DNA from: Streptomyces violaceusniger
Lineage (GTDB): Bacteria > Actinomycetota > Actinomycetes > Streptomycetales > Streptomycetaceae
Assembly (NCBI GenBank): GCA_005405945.1
Contig: BJHW01000001.1
Span: 4,402,001-4,466,000 of the forward strand
Length of the DNA stretch: 64,000 nt
Direction of reading: 5' to 3'
Below, one piece after another: positions 8,018 through 16,865 of this stretch (position 1 is the first letter of the stretch; the number at the start of each line of letters is the position of its first letter). The translations under genes and the position numbers were made by a program. The notes below the pieces were generated by a model, which was not told the DNA's origin, did not search any database, and was given only the letters and a program-made list of their open reading frames with translations.

Positions 8018-9193
8018 GTGACCAACTCCCTGCGCCCGCACGGTTATCAGCGGACCCCGCTCCCCCAGGAGGCGGCGCCCACTCCCCCTCGCCGCGGGCC
8101 GAAGAACCAGGGCAGCAGGCGACCACCCCGCCGGCCGCCTCCCCCGCCGGGCAGAAGCCCAAACAGCGGGACGCGTTCTTCGACAACGCGAAGTACCTCG
8201 CGATCGTGCTGGTCGCGATGGGCCACTCCTGGGAGCCGCTCACCGACAGCAGCCGCACCGCGGAAGCGCTGTACATGGTCGTGTACACCTTCCACATGCC
8301 GGCCTTCATCCTGATCTCCGGCTACTTCTCGCGCAGCTTCGACATGCGGCCGGACCGGCTCAAGCGGCTGATCACCGGCATCGCGGTGCCCTATGTGATC
8401 TTCGAGGTCGCGTACACGCTGTTCAAGCGCTGGGCGGACGACGACCCGACGTACGACTTCAGCCTACTGGACCCCTGGTACCTCACCTGGTTCCTGATCG
8501 CGCTGTTCGCATGGCGGCTGACCACTCCGATCTGGAAGCTGGTGCGCTGGCCGATCCCGCTCGCGCTCGCCGTCGCCACGCTCGCGGCGGTCTCGCCCGA
8601 CATCGGCGACGACCTGGACATGCAGCGGCTGCTGCAGTTCCTGCCGTTCTTCGTCCTCGGCCTGTGCATGAAGCCCGAGCACTTCCAGATGATCCGCCGC
8701 CGCTCGGTGCGGATCGCGTCGGTGCCGATCTTCGCGTGTGCCCTCGTGTTCGCCTACTGGGCGGCGCCGCGGATGAGCTCGGCGTGGTTCTACCACCGCG
8801 ACAGCGTCCAGGAGCTGGGGGCGGCGCCGTGGACCGGCCCGGTGATGACGCTCGCCCTCTTCGGCTGCTCGGTCGTGCTCGTCAGCTGCTTCTTCGCATG
8901 GGTGCCGCGGCGCCACATGTGGTTCACGGTGCTGGGCGCCGGGACGCTGTACGGCTATCTTCTGCATGGCTTCCTGGCCAAGGGCTCCCGGTTCTGGGGC
9001 TGGTTCGACGAGTACGAGTGGCTGCACAAGCCGCTGGGGAGATCGCGGTCACGGTCATCGCCGCCACCGTGGTCACCGTGCTGTGTACGCCCCCGTCCAG
9101 CGCGCCTTCCGCTTCGCCATGGAGCCGAAGATGGCCTGGGCCTTCCGTAAGGACCCGGCCGAACAGGCCCGCAGCCGTACGACGGCGGCCTAG
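8018..9193 (+). CDS. Acyltransferase-3 family integral membrane protein (three frameshifts)
   Basis: Membrane O-acyltransferase of the OafA/fucose-4-O-acetylase type, which transfers acyl groups to surface glycans or lipids. The GTG at 8018 has a strong GGGAGG site 7 bp upstream. The coding sequence then occupies three frames: start to about 8100; about 8100-9036 (FFDNAKYLAIVLVAMGHSWE, with the family His in GHSW, then FHMPAFILISGY and about nine membrane spans); 9037-9090 (GEIAVTVIAATVVTVL); and 9095 to the end (VQRAFRFAMEPKMAWAF). Each switch is what loss of a single base produces; two are in G/C runs (9036-9039, 9090-9094) and the first lies within 8060-8110. The restored protein is 392 aa. 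Substrate unknown. Confidence 0.75.
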
Positions 9194-9219
9194 CGCGCCA
9201 ACGGCCGCCACGACGCGAA

Positions 9220-9250
9220 GGGCCGGCCCGCGGATCCCACGGGCCAGCCC
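9220..9250. terminator. Terminator between convergent acyltransferase and ABC permease genes
   Basis: An 11-bp stem (GGGCCGGCCCG against CGGGCCAGCCC, one mismatch), followed by TTTCTC on the plus strand. It sits between the two stop codons. Confidence 0.65.
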
Positions 9251-9270
9251 TTTCTCGGCTCTTCCAAGGC

Positions 9271-11802
9271 TCACGGCTTCGGCGTCGTGCGGCGCAGCGC
9301 AGCACGGGCCGGGAGCGCGGTCGCCGCGAGGCCCAGCGCCACGGCGGTGCCCGCGAAGCCCGCGTAGGTCAGCGGCGGGACGTACGGGTCCTCGCCGGTC
9401 AGGCCGCGCATCATCGGCACGAGCGTGGCCAGGGCGATGGCCGTGCCCAGGCCGATGCCCGCCGTGGCCACCAGCAGGGCCTCCCAGCGCACCATCCCGA
9501 GCACCTGCCGCCGGGTGGTGCCGATCAGCCGCAGCATGCCCAGCTCGCGGCGGCGGCCCAGCACGGTCATCACCAGGGTGTTGACGGCGGCGACGGCCGC
9601 GAAGCCACCGAGGACGCCCGCCATGACGGTGTTGGCCCAGGCGTTCAGCTTCCGCTCCTCGTCCTGGGCCGCCGCGTAGCCGTCCCGGTCGGTGACGTCC
9701 TCGCCGAGCCGCCGGCCGAGCGCCGCGGCGACGGCCTTACGGTCGGCGCCTTCGTCATCCCGCACCAGCACATCGCTGTCGAACGACGACGTCACATGGC
9801 CGGACAGCGCCGTACGGGGGAGGGTGAGCTCGGCGATCCCCAGCCCGCGCCCGTAGATCGCGACCACGGTGGGCGTGATCGTCGTACCGTCCGGGAGGTG
9901 CAGGGCGAGCCGGTGGCCGACCCGGGCATGGGCCGCCTTCGCCAGCAGCCCGTCCACGGCCACCCGGCCCGGCCCCAGGGCGTCCAGGCGCCCCTTACGG
10001 ACGTCCAGGTCCTGTACGGCCGCCAGGTCACGGCCGCTCCCGGTGACGCCCTGCGCCGACGCGGTCCGCAGCCAGCGGCCGTCGCCCGAGCCCACCGGGA
10101 CCAGCACTCCGGTGCGCAGCAGCCCCACGGACGCGGCCACGCCCCGTACGGAAGCGGCGCGGGCCGCCGCGCCGGACGGCAGCCCCTCCGGGGCGGAGAC
10201 CACCTGGTCGGCGACGATGCCCGCCCGCCGCTGGCGGGCGCCCGTGTGGTCCTCGCTGGTGTGCATGAAGACCAGGGTCGAGGCGAAGGCCATGGCCAGC
10301 ACGATCGGGGTGATCGCCGAGGCCAGGCGGCGGGCGTTGGCCCGGCTGTTGGCCTCGGCCAGATGGGCCGGCGCCGGTCCGGCGCGCAGCGGCAGGCCGA
10401 TGAGCCAGGCGCACAGGCGGGCGATGACCGGGCCGAGCAGGGCCACGGCGAGCATGAAGAGCATCACGACCCCGAGGGCGGCGTTGGCCGCGTCGTCGCC
10501 GGAGGCCGAGGCGGCGACGCCGGTCATGAGGCAGCCGCCGACCAGGGCCGCGCCGCCGAGGACCGTACGGATCACACCGGGCCGCAGCCGCTCCACGGCA
10601 GCCTCGCCGAGCGCCCGGCCCGGCGGGATCCGCGCCGGGCGGCGGGCGGCCATCAGGCCCGCCAGGAGCGAGGTGAGGAGGCCCGCGCCGACGGCGACGA
10701 GCAGCGGGATCCAGGAGATGGCGAGCTCCACGGGCCCCGGGATGGCGCCCTTCTCCTTGAGCTGCCCGAACCACCAGCGGGCGAGCGCCCATCCGGGCAG
10801 CAGGCCGACCGCGCCCGCGAGCGGGGCGACCAGCAGCGCCTCGGCCGCGACCGAGCGGCGGATCTGGCGCGGGGTGGCGCCGATCGCCCGCAGCAGGGCC
10901 ACCTCGCGGCCGCGCTGGCCCACGGAGAGGGCGACGGTGCCCGCGGTGGTGAAGACGGCGACGGCGGTCGCGATGCCGCCGAAGGAGCCGCCGAGCCCGA
11001 TGAGCGTCTCCTTGGCGTTCACGAGCGAGGGCTCCTCGATGGCGCCGCGCCCGCCGCCGGTGTGCACACGAGGGGAGTGCGCCGCGCCCTTCACGGTCCG
11101 CTCCAGGTGTGCGGCCAGCCGGCCGGGGCTGGTGCCGGGGAGGGGGCGGACGAGGACGGCGTCCACGGTGGCGGGGTGACCGCTCAGCGCACGGGCCCGG
11201 CGGTCGGCGAACCACGCCGTAAGGCCGTCACCGTCGGCGCCGCCCGCCTTACGGGTCACACCGGAGACCCGGAAGGTGTGGCGGCCGTCCGGCGCGGTCA
11301 CCGTGATCCGGCCGCCGACGCCGGCGCCCGCCGCACGGGCGGCCCCGGGGCTGAGCACGGCTTCGCCCTCGCGAGGCGCCGCCCCAGAGGCGAGCGCCAC
11401 CCCCGTGAAGGGCGCCGCGCCCCAGCCGTGGCCGTTGAGCGCCCCATGGGCGGTGCGCAGCGGGAAGGTCACGTCCGGGGCCGCGGCCGCGGCTCCGGGG
11501 GTGCGGGCGGCGGTGGCCACCAGGGAGGCGTCGAGCCGGGCCCGGTCGGGGACCTGCTCGGACTCCTCCGAGCGCCCGTCGCCGTGGCCGATGACGTAGT
11601 GCACCCGCTGGTCGGCGGCGATCACGACCGGGGCGCCCGCGTAGCGCTGCGGGGGTACGGAGGCCCGCAGCCCGGTCTCCAGCAGGATGCCGCACGCGGA
11701 CACGATCGCCGCGGCCATGGCCAGGGCGACGAAGGTGCCCGCGAAGGCGGACGGCTTGAAGCGGACGGCGGCGCGGGCCAGTCCGTTGGTGAGCGGCCTC
11801 AT
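9271..11802 (-). CDS. ABC transporter permease with two FtsX domains
   Basis: 843 aa. MacB/FtsX-type permease. One membrane helix near the N-terminus (about 20-42) is followed by a large extracytoplasmic domain, then a three-helix FtsX domain (about 275-400), further helices, a second external domain (about 510-690) and a second FtsX domain (about 715-840). This duplicated layout is typical of single-chain permeases that work with a LolD/MacB-type ATPase. Its start overlaps the ATPase stop by 4 bp, so the two are translationally coupled. Such pairs export peptides or lipophilic molecules or act in envelope stress; the substrate cannot be read here. Confidence 0.9.
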   Translation of the reverse strand: MRPLTNGLARAAVRFKPSAFAGTFVALAMAAAIVSACGILLETGLRASVPPQRYAGAPVVIAADQRVHYVIGHGDGRSEESEQVPDRARLDASLVATAARTPGAAAAAPDVTFPLRTAHGALNGHGWGAAPFTGVALASGAAPREGEAVLSPGAARAAGAGVGGRITVTAPDGRHTFRVSGVTRKAGGADGDGLTAWFADRRARALSGHPATVDAVLVRPLPGTSPGRLAAHLERTVKGAAHSPRVHTGGGRGAIEEPSLVNAKETLIGLGGSFGGIATAVAVFTTAGTVALSVGQRGREVALLRAIGATPRQIRRSVAAEALLVAPLAGAVGLLPGWALARWWFGQLKEKGAIPGPVELAISWIPLLVAVGAGLLTSLLAGLMAARRPARIPPGRALGEAAVERLRPGVIRTVLGGAALVGGCLMTGVAASASGDDAANAALGVVMLFMLAVALLGPVIARLCAWLIGLPLRAGPAPAHLAEANSRANARRLASAITPIVLAMAFASTLVFMHTSEDHTGARQRRAGIVADQVVSAPEGLPSGAAARAASVRGVAASVGLLRTGVLVPVGSGDGRWLRTASAQGVTGSGRDLAAVQDLDVRKGRLDALGPGRVAVDGLLAKAAHARVGHRLALHLPDGTTITPTVVAIYGRGLGIAELTLPRTALSGHVTSSFDSDVLVRDDEGADRKAVAAALGRRLGEDVTDRDGYAAAQDEERKLNAWANTVMAGVLGGFAAVAAVNTLVMTVLGRRRELGMLRLIGTTRRQVLGMVRWEALLVATAGIGLGTAIALATLVPMMRGLTGEDPYVPPLTYAGFAGTAVALGLAATALPARAALRRTTPKP

Positions 11803-12617
11803 CGGGCCTCCTCCGCGGCCCAGGCGCCCGCGAGGGCCGGGGTGCGGGCGGTGAGGCGGCTCATCCGCTCGGCTATCTCGTGCGCCGGGGAGCGGAGCAG
11901 CCGGTCGGCGATCGCGCCGTCGGCGAGGAAGAGCACGCGGTCGGCGTGGCTCGCGGCGACGGGGTCGTGGGTGACCATCACGACGGTCGCGCCCAGCGCG
12001 TCCACGGCCTGCCGCAGGAGGGTGAGCACCTCGGCGGCGGTGTTGGTGTCCAGGGCGCCGGTCGGCTCGTCGGCGAAGACCACGTCGGGACGGGTGACGA
12101 GGGCCCGGGCGATGGCAACACGCTGCTGCTGGCCGCCGGAGAGCTCACCGGGCCGCCGCCTGGCCCGGTCCTCGAGACCGACCTGGGCGAGCACCTCATG
12201 GGCCCGGTGGCGGTCGGGGCGGGCGCCCGCGAGCCGCATCGGGAGCAGCACGTTCTGCTCGACCGTCAGGGAGGGGAGGAGATTGAAGGACTGGAAGACG
12301 AACCCGAGGCGGGCGCGGCGCAATGCGGTGAGCGTGTTCTCACTCATTCCGGTGATTTCGGTGCCACCGAGTTTGACGGTCCCGGCGGTCGGCCGGTCAA
12401 GCCCGGCGGCGCACTGCAGGAATGTCGATTTGCCGCAGCCGGAGGGGCCCATGACGGCGGTGAAGCTGCCGTGCGGAAGGGCCAGGTCGATGCCGCGCAG
12501 AGCGTGGACGGCGGTGCGGCCCCGGCCGTAGCGGCGCTGGACGCCGTGGAGTTCGATGGCATGGGCGTGGTGCGGGGCCGGTGCCGCCGCTGTCTGTCGC
12601 CGCCTGCGCAGCCCCAT
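11799..12617 (-). CDS. ABC transporter ATP-binding protein, LolD/MacB type
   Basis: 272 aa. Complete nucleotide-binding domain: Walker A GPSGCGKST, Q loop FVFQSFNLLP, signature LSGGQQQR, Walker B VVFADEPTGALD, switch His in VTHDP. The motif FNLLP and EPTGALD are characteristic of the MacB/LolD (3.A.1.122-like) subfamily. The N-terminal 20 residues are Arg- and His-rich. First gene of a two-gene operon with the FtsX-type permease (ATGA overlap). No adjacent two-component system or TetR gene is present, unlike many relatives. Confidence 0.93.
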   Translation of the reverse strand: MGLRRRRQTAAAPAPHHAHAIELHGVQRRYGRGRTAVHALRGIDLALPHGSFTAVMGPSGCGKSTFLQCAAGLDRPTAGTVKLGGTEITGMSENTLTALRRARLGFVFQSFNLLPSLTVEQNVLLPMRLAGARPDRHRAHEVLAQVGLEDRARRRPGELSGGQQQRVAIARALVTRPDVVFADEPTGALDTNTAAEVLTLLRQAVDALGATVVMVTHDPVAASHADRVLFLADGAIADRLLRSPAHEIAERMSRLTARTPALAGAWAAEEAR

Positions 12618-12817
12618 GGTGGTGACCCTTCCGAGGAGTTCGCCCGATTCCCCTCGAACGTACGGATCACGTCCCCTCCGCAGCCATGACGGCCACCGGC
12701 GTATCCGGGGTGGGGCTAACCCCCGCCGGGCGGGCCGATCGGGCCGTAAGGCGCCGCAGGGCGGTCCGGCGCGGCAGTAAGGCGGCCGTACCGGCTGCGG
12801 AGAGGCGCCCCTGCCGA

Positions 12818-12886
12818 CGGCCGCGAGTCGCCCTTACTGGCGGCCGCGAGTCGCCCTTACTGGCGGCCGTAAGGCGCCCTTACTGG
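12818..12886. repeat. Three tandem 23-bp units at the 3' end of the SpoIIE phosphatase gene
   Basis: Units at 12818-12840, 12841-12863 and 12864-12886. The first two are identical; the third differs at a few bases and contains the stop codon (12880-12882) of the phosphatase. The unit carries CCTTACTGG, and the third also contains CCGTAAGG. The repeat seems to have grown from the gene end into the spacer. Confidence 0.85.
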
Positions 12887-14022
12887 CGGCAGATCAGCAG
12901 CAGGGCGCGGTCGTCGTTGACGTCCTTCGCGACCGTCTCGATCAGGTGCCAGGCCGCGCCGTGGAAGCCGGAGCCGACGTAGCGGTCCGCCTCGCCGGTG
13001 AGGCGGTCGATGCCCTCGCTGATGTCCCGGTCGGCGGTCTCCACGAGGCCGTCGGTGAAGAGCATCAGGACGTCGCCGGGCCGCAGCGTGCCCTTGGTGG
13101 GGTCGAATTGGGCACCGTCGTAGACGCCCAGCAGCGGGCCGTCCGCGGACTTCTCCTCCCACTTGCCGGTGCCCGCGCTCAGCTGGAGCGCGGGCAGATG
13201 TCCGGCGGAGAAGAGCTCGAAGTCGCCGCTGTCGAGGTCGAGGACGAGATGGATGGAGGTCGCGAAGCCCTCGTCCCAGTCCTGGCGCAGGAGATAGCCG
13301 TTGGCGGCCGGGAGGAAGCCGTGCGGCGGCAGGGAGCCAAGGAGGCCGCCGAAGGCGCCGGAGAGCAGCAGGGCGCGCGAGGCGGCGTCCATGCCCTTGC
13401 CGGAGACGTCGGTGAGGACGACCTCGAGGATGCGGCCGCCACCGGTGCGGGCGGCCACCACGAAGTCGCCGGAGAAGGACTGCCCGCCGGCCGGGCGCAG
13501 CGCCATCTCGCGGTGCCAGCCGCGCGGCAGGCCGGGCAGCTTGCTCTGGACGCGGATGCGCTCGCGCAGGTCGAAGAGCATGGTGCCGCCGCGCCGCCAG
13601 GGCACCCCGACGCGGCTGCGGAACTGGGCGATCAGCAGGCCGAAGAAGCCGACGGCGGCGACGACCAGGATGGTGCCGGGGGTGACCCGGGAGGAGGCGT
13701 CCTCCTCGGTGTACGGGCCGAGCACGGCGGACTCCACGATCAGGGCCGTGGCGGCCGCCGCGTACAGGGCGAGCAGGCTGGCGGGGCGCAGCAGCAGCCC
13801 GCCCGCGACGATGGGCAGGACGAGGGCGGACGGGGAGCACCAGTCGGGCTGGGCGATGGTGCCTCCGGCGATGGCGGGGACACCGAGGAGCAGCGCGGTC
13901 AGGGCGAGCCGGTCGGAGCCCTCACCGCGGAAGTAGTCCACTCCGGCTTTGCGCACGCCTGTGCGAGCCCGGTGCAGAGCTCTGCGCATCCGGGCCCACG
14001 GAGTGTCCACGCCGCCAGTCAT
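12880..14022 (-). CDS. Membrane-anchored SpoIIE/PP2C-type Ser/Thr phosphatase
   Basis: 380 aa. About four hydrophobic helices (residues 38-120) anchor a cytoplasmic SpoIIE domain (about 160-378). Metal-binding and core motifs are visible: FSGDFV, LTDVSGKGMDA, FSAGHLP, LFTDGLVE and a final DDRALLL. In Streptomyces such phosphatases dephosphorylate anti-anti-sigma factors, switching on alternative sigma factors for stress or development. No anti-sigma or anti-anti-sigma gene lies next to it, so the partner is elsewhere. It is divergent from the acetyltransferase gene. Confidence 0.92.
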   Translation of the reverse strand: MTGGVDTPWARMRRALHRARTGVRKAGVDYFRGEGSDRLALTALLLGVPAIAGGTIAQPDWCSPSALVLPIVAGGLLLRPASLLALYAAAATALIVESAVLGPYTEEDASSRVTPGTILVVAAVGFFGLLIAQFRSRVGVPWRRGGTMLFDLRERIRVQSKLPGLPRGWHREMALRPAGGQSFSGDFVVAARTGGGRILEVVLTDVSGKGMDAASRALLLSGAFGGLLGSLPPHGFLPAANGYLLRQDWDEGFATSIHLVLDLDSGDFELFSAGHLPALQLSAGTGKWEEKSADGPLLGVYDGAQFDPTKGTLRPGDVLMLFTDGLVETADRDISEGIDRLTGEADRYVGSGFHGAAWHLIETVAKDVNDDRALLLICRQ

Positions 14023-14149
14023 TGCATCGGGACCCTACCCACCCGTTCGGACGCGCGTCGATTCGTGGCGCGTTGAACCACCCAGCCAGGGGGCAATCGT
14101 AAGCGAAATTCGTTCGCGTGTACGGGAAACGGCTGCTAGGGATGGGAAT

Positions 14150-15382
14150 ATGAGGACTGAGCTGCGTGTGCTCGACCCATCGATTTGGGATGATTGGTAC
14201 GGAAAACTGGTACTCGCCTTCGGAGGAGTTCCCGAAGCGCCGGAGGAATCCGCGCTCTGGCGGGAGTTGACCGAATGCGAGCGCTCGATCGGCGCGTGGG
14301 ACGGCGCCGACATCGTGGGCACGGCGTCGCTCAACAGCTTCCGGCTGTCGGTCCCGGGCGGCGGGATCGTACCGGCGGCCGGGGTCACGATGGTGAGCGT
14401 GCAGGCCACGCACCGGCGGCGCGGGGTGCTCCGGGCCATGATGCGGCGGCAGTTGGACGACATCCGCGCGGCGGGCGATGAGCCGCTGGCCGTTCTGACC
14501 GCGTCGGAACCGGACATCTACGGACGGTTCGGCTACGGCGCGGCCACCCAGACCGCTTACGCCGAGATCGACACCACCCGGGTGAAGCTGACCGTCCCCG
14601 AAGGCACCGACGACGTGCGGCTGCGCGCCGTGCCCCTGGAGTCCGCCGTCGAGGCGTGCGAGGCCGTCTACGCCCGGCGGGTACCCACCCGCCCGGGCAT
14701 GCTGGAGCGGATCCCCGGCTGGGAGCGGGTGCCGCTGCTGGACCCGCCGGGCGACCGCGAGGGGGCGTCCCCGCTGCGCTGTGTGCTGGCCGAGTCCGGC
14801 GGCGAGGTCAGCGGCTATGTGCGGTTCGCGGTCAAGCCCGACTGGGACCTGGCCGGGCCGAAGGGCACGGTCGTCCTGCGCGACCTGGAGGCCCTGGACC
14901 CGGCGTCCTACGCGGCGCTGTGGCGCTTCCTCTTCGACCTCGACCTGACCTCGGTGATCCGGACCGGCCCCCGCCCGGTCGACGATCCCTGGCAGCTCCT
15001 GGTCTCGGACATCCGGCGGTGCGCCGTAAGGCTGCGCGACTCGTTGTTCGTCCGCCTGGTGGACGTGGGGGCCGCGCTCCAGGCGCGGACGTACAGCACG
15101 CCCGTGGAGACCGTCCTGGAGGTCACGGACCCCTTCTGCCCCTGGAACGAGGGGCGGTGGCGGCTGAGCGGCGACGCCAAGGGCGCCTCCTGCGAGCGCA
15201 CGGACGACGCTCCCGATCTCCGGCTGGGCGTGCGGGACCTGGGGGCGGCGTATCTCGGCGGGGTCTCGCTGACCGCGCTGGCGGGTGCGGGGCGCGTCCA
15301 GGAGGCCCGTCAGGGCGCCCTTACGGAGGCCGCGACCGCGTTCGCGTCCCCGGTCGCCCCGTGGCTGCCCCACGGCTTCTGA
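14150..15382 (+). CDS. eis: Eis-like GNAT N-acetyltransferase
   Basis: 410 aa. Same architecture as mycobacterial Eis: an N-terminal GNAT domain with the acetyl-CoA site VQATHRRRGVLRAM (about residues 84-97), a second GNAT-like region, and a C-terminal SCP2-type sterol-carrier domain ending in Phe, whose carboxylate serves as the general base in Eis. Eis enzymes acetylate amines of aminoglycosides and other amino compounds. The ATG at 14150 follows AGGGATGGG; longer in-frame GTG starts exist but add a sequence unlike the family. Native substrate unknown. Confidence 0.85.
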   Translation: MRTELRVLDPSIWDDWYGKLVLAFGGVPEAPEESALWRELTECERSIGAWDGADIVGTASLNSFRLSVPGGGIVPAAGVTMVSVQATHRRRGVLRAMMRRQLDDIRAAGDEPLAVLTASEPDIYGRFGYGAATQTAYAEIDTTRVKLTVPEGTDDVRLRAVPLESAVEACEAVYARRVPTRPGMLERIPGWERVPLLDPPGDREGASPLRCVLAESGGEVSGYVRFAVKPDWDLAGPKGTVVLRDLEALDPASYAALWRFLFDLDLTSVIRTGPRPVDDPWQLLVSDIRRCAVRLRDSLFVRLVDVGAALQARTYSTPVETVLEVTDPFCPWNEGRWRLSGDAKGASCERTDDAPDLRLGVRDLGAAYLGGVSLTALAGAGRVQEARQGALTEAATAFASPVAPWLPHGF

Positions 15383-15386
15383 GAGC

Positions 15387-16196
15387 TCAGGCTCTCTGAC
15401 AGTCAGGGCACCAGAAGAGATTGCGGGCGGCGAGATCGGCGGTGCGGATCTCGCCACCACAGATGTGGCAGGGCTGTCCGGCGCGCCGGTAGACATAGAC
15501 TTCGCCGCCATGGTCGTCCACGCGCGGCGGGCGGCCCATCGCCTCGGGGGTGTGCTCGGGGCGGACCGTATCGATCCGGTTGTTCCGCACCCCCTCGCGC
15601 ATCAGCGCCACCAGGTCGGCCCATATGGCGTCCCATTCGGCGCGGGTCAGCGCACGGCCGGGCCGGTAGGGGTCGATCCCGTGCCGGAAGAGCACCTCGG
15701 CGCGGTAGACGTTCCCGACCCCGGCGATCACCTTCTGGTCCATGAGCAGCGCGGCCACGCTGACCCGGCTGCGGGAGATCCGGGCCCAGGCCCGCTCGCC
15801 GTCGTCCGCCGGGCGCAGCGGATCGGGGCCCAGCCGGTCGTGGATCACCTGCTTCTCCCCGTCGGTGATCAGCGCACAGGCGGTTGGGCCGCGCAGATCC
15901 GCGTACCCCTCGGGGTTCGCCAGCCGCAGCCGGACGGTGTCGGTGGGCGGCGGGGCGGGGGCCGGGCCGAAGGCGTACGTACCGAAGAGTCCCAGGTGGA
16001 CATGGACCCAGCCGGTGGCCGCGAAGTCCAGGAAGAGGTGCTTGCCGTGCGCCTCGGCGTGGCGCAGCGGCTGGCCGTCGATCAGCCCGGCGCCGTCGGC
16101 GAACTTCCCCTGCGGGCTGGTGGCCCGGACGGGCCGGCCGCCGAAGGTCTCGAGGTGGTCGGCGGCCAGCCGGTGGATGGTGTGCCCTTCGGGCAT
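15387..16196 (-). CDS. nei: Fpg/Nei-family DNA glycosylase/AP lyase (endonuclease VIII-like)
   Basis: 269 aa. Removes oxidised bases and cleaves the abasic site. After Met removal the N-terminus is PEG, giving catalytic Pro1 and Glu2. The H2TH segment includes KVIAGVGNVYRAEVLF. The C-terminal zinc finger is CHIC ... CPDC with 16 residues between. MPEGHTIHR is typical of actinobacterial Nei1 proteins (Rv2464c type) rather than MutM. Its start overlaps the rpiB stop (TGATG), so it is coupled to rpiB, as in mycobacteria. Confidence 0.93.
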   Translation of the reverse strand: MPEGHTIHRLAADHLETFGGRPVRATSPQGKFADGAGLIDGQPLRHAEAHGKHLFLDFAATGWVHVHLGLFGTYAFGPAPAPPPTDTVRLRLANPEGYADLRGPTACALITDGEKQVIHDRLGPDPLRPADDGERAWARISRSRVSVAALLMDQKVIAGVGNVYRAEVLFRHGIDPYRPGRALTRAEWDAIWADLVALMREGVRNNRIDTVRPEHTPEAMGRPPRVDDHGGEVYVYRRAGQPCHICGGEIRTADLAARNLFWCPDCQRA

Positions 16197-16684
16197 CAGT
16201 CGCCTTGCGGGTGGTGGGCCGGGATGGGCGGCAGCTCGCCGGTGGTCTCGTAACCGGTGAGCATCTCGATACGGCGGGTGTGCCGCTCCTCGCCCGAGTA
16301 CGGGGTGCTCAGGAAAATCTCGACAAACTTGGTGGCCTCGTCCTGGGTGTGCATCCGGGCGCCGACGCTGATGACATTGGCGTTGTTGTGCTCACGGCCG
16401 AGGGCCGCGGTCTCCTCGCTCCAGGCCAGTGCCGCGCGCACCCCCTTGACCTTGTTCGCCGCGATCTGCTCACCATTGCCGGATCCGCCGATGACGATGC
16501 CGAGGCTCTCCTGGTCGGCGGCGGTCCGCTCCGCGGCGCGCAGGCAGAACGGCGGGTAGTCGTCCTGGGCGTCGTAGATGTGCGGGCCGCAGTCGACGGC
16601 CTCATGGCCGGCCGCCTTGAGCCACTCCACGAGGTGGTTCTTGAGTTCGAAACCGGCATGGTCGGAGCCGAGGTACACGCGCAT
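16196..16684 (-). CDS. rpiB: Ribose-5-phosphate isomerase B
   Basis: 162 aa. Interconverts ribose-5-phosphate and ribulose-5-phosphate. The Rossmann-like N-terminus MRVYLGSDHAGFELK is characteristic of RpiB. The active-site loop is GGSGNGEQ, with Glu where the E. coli enzyme has the catalytic Cys; this is the mycobacterial-type variant in which Glu acts as base. The phosphate-binding region HNNANVISVGAR follows. Slightly longer than E. coli RpiB because of a C-terminal extension (GELPPIPAHHPQGD). First gene of an rpiB-nei pair. Confidence 0.95.
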   Translation of the reverse strand: MRVYLGSDHAGFELKNHLVEWLKAAGHEAVDCGPHIYDAQDDYPPFCLRAAERTAADQESLGIVIGGSGNGEQIAANKVKGVRAALAWSEETAALGREHNNANVISVGARMHTQDEATKFVEIFLSTPYSGEERHTRRIEMLTGYETTGELPPIPAHHPQGD

Positions 16685-16865
16685 GCACCGAGTGTGTCAT
16701 GGCCGTGTGACCCTCGCCGCCCAGGGTAGGCATCGCATAAATCTCTGTAATGCCAAAGAACCTCATGAAAACCTCAAGTAACAATCTGGATTCAAAGGTT
16801 CAACTGGCCGACCTCCTGAGATTCACTGGCGTCGCTCGTAACGCGAGAGCAAAGGAATCGAGCAC

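Noticed and set aside
8018..9193. Acyltransferase gene as a genuine pseudogene
   Set aside because: Three breaks, all single-base losses, with undamaged codons on either side. That fits assembly error better than decay, though reads are needed.
14095..14120. GCGAAATTCGTTCGC as a ClgR or other stress operator in the phosphatase/acetyltransferase spacer
   Set aside because: The arms are oriented opposite to the ClgR consensus and no other evidence supports it.
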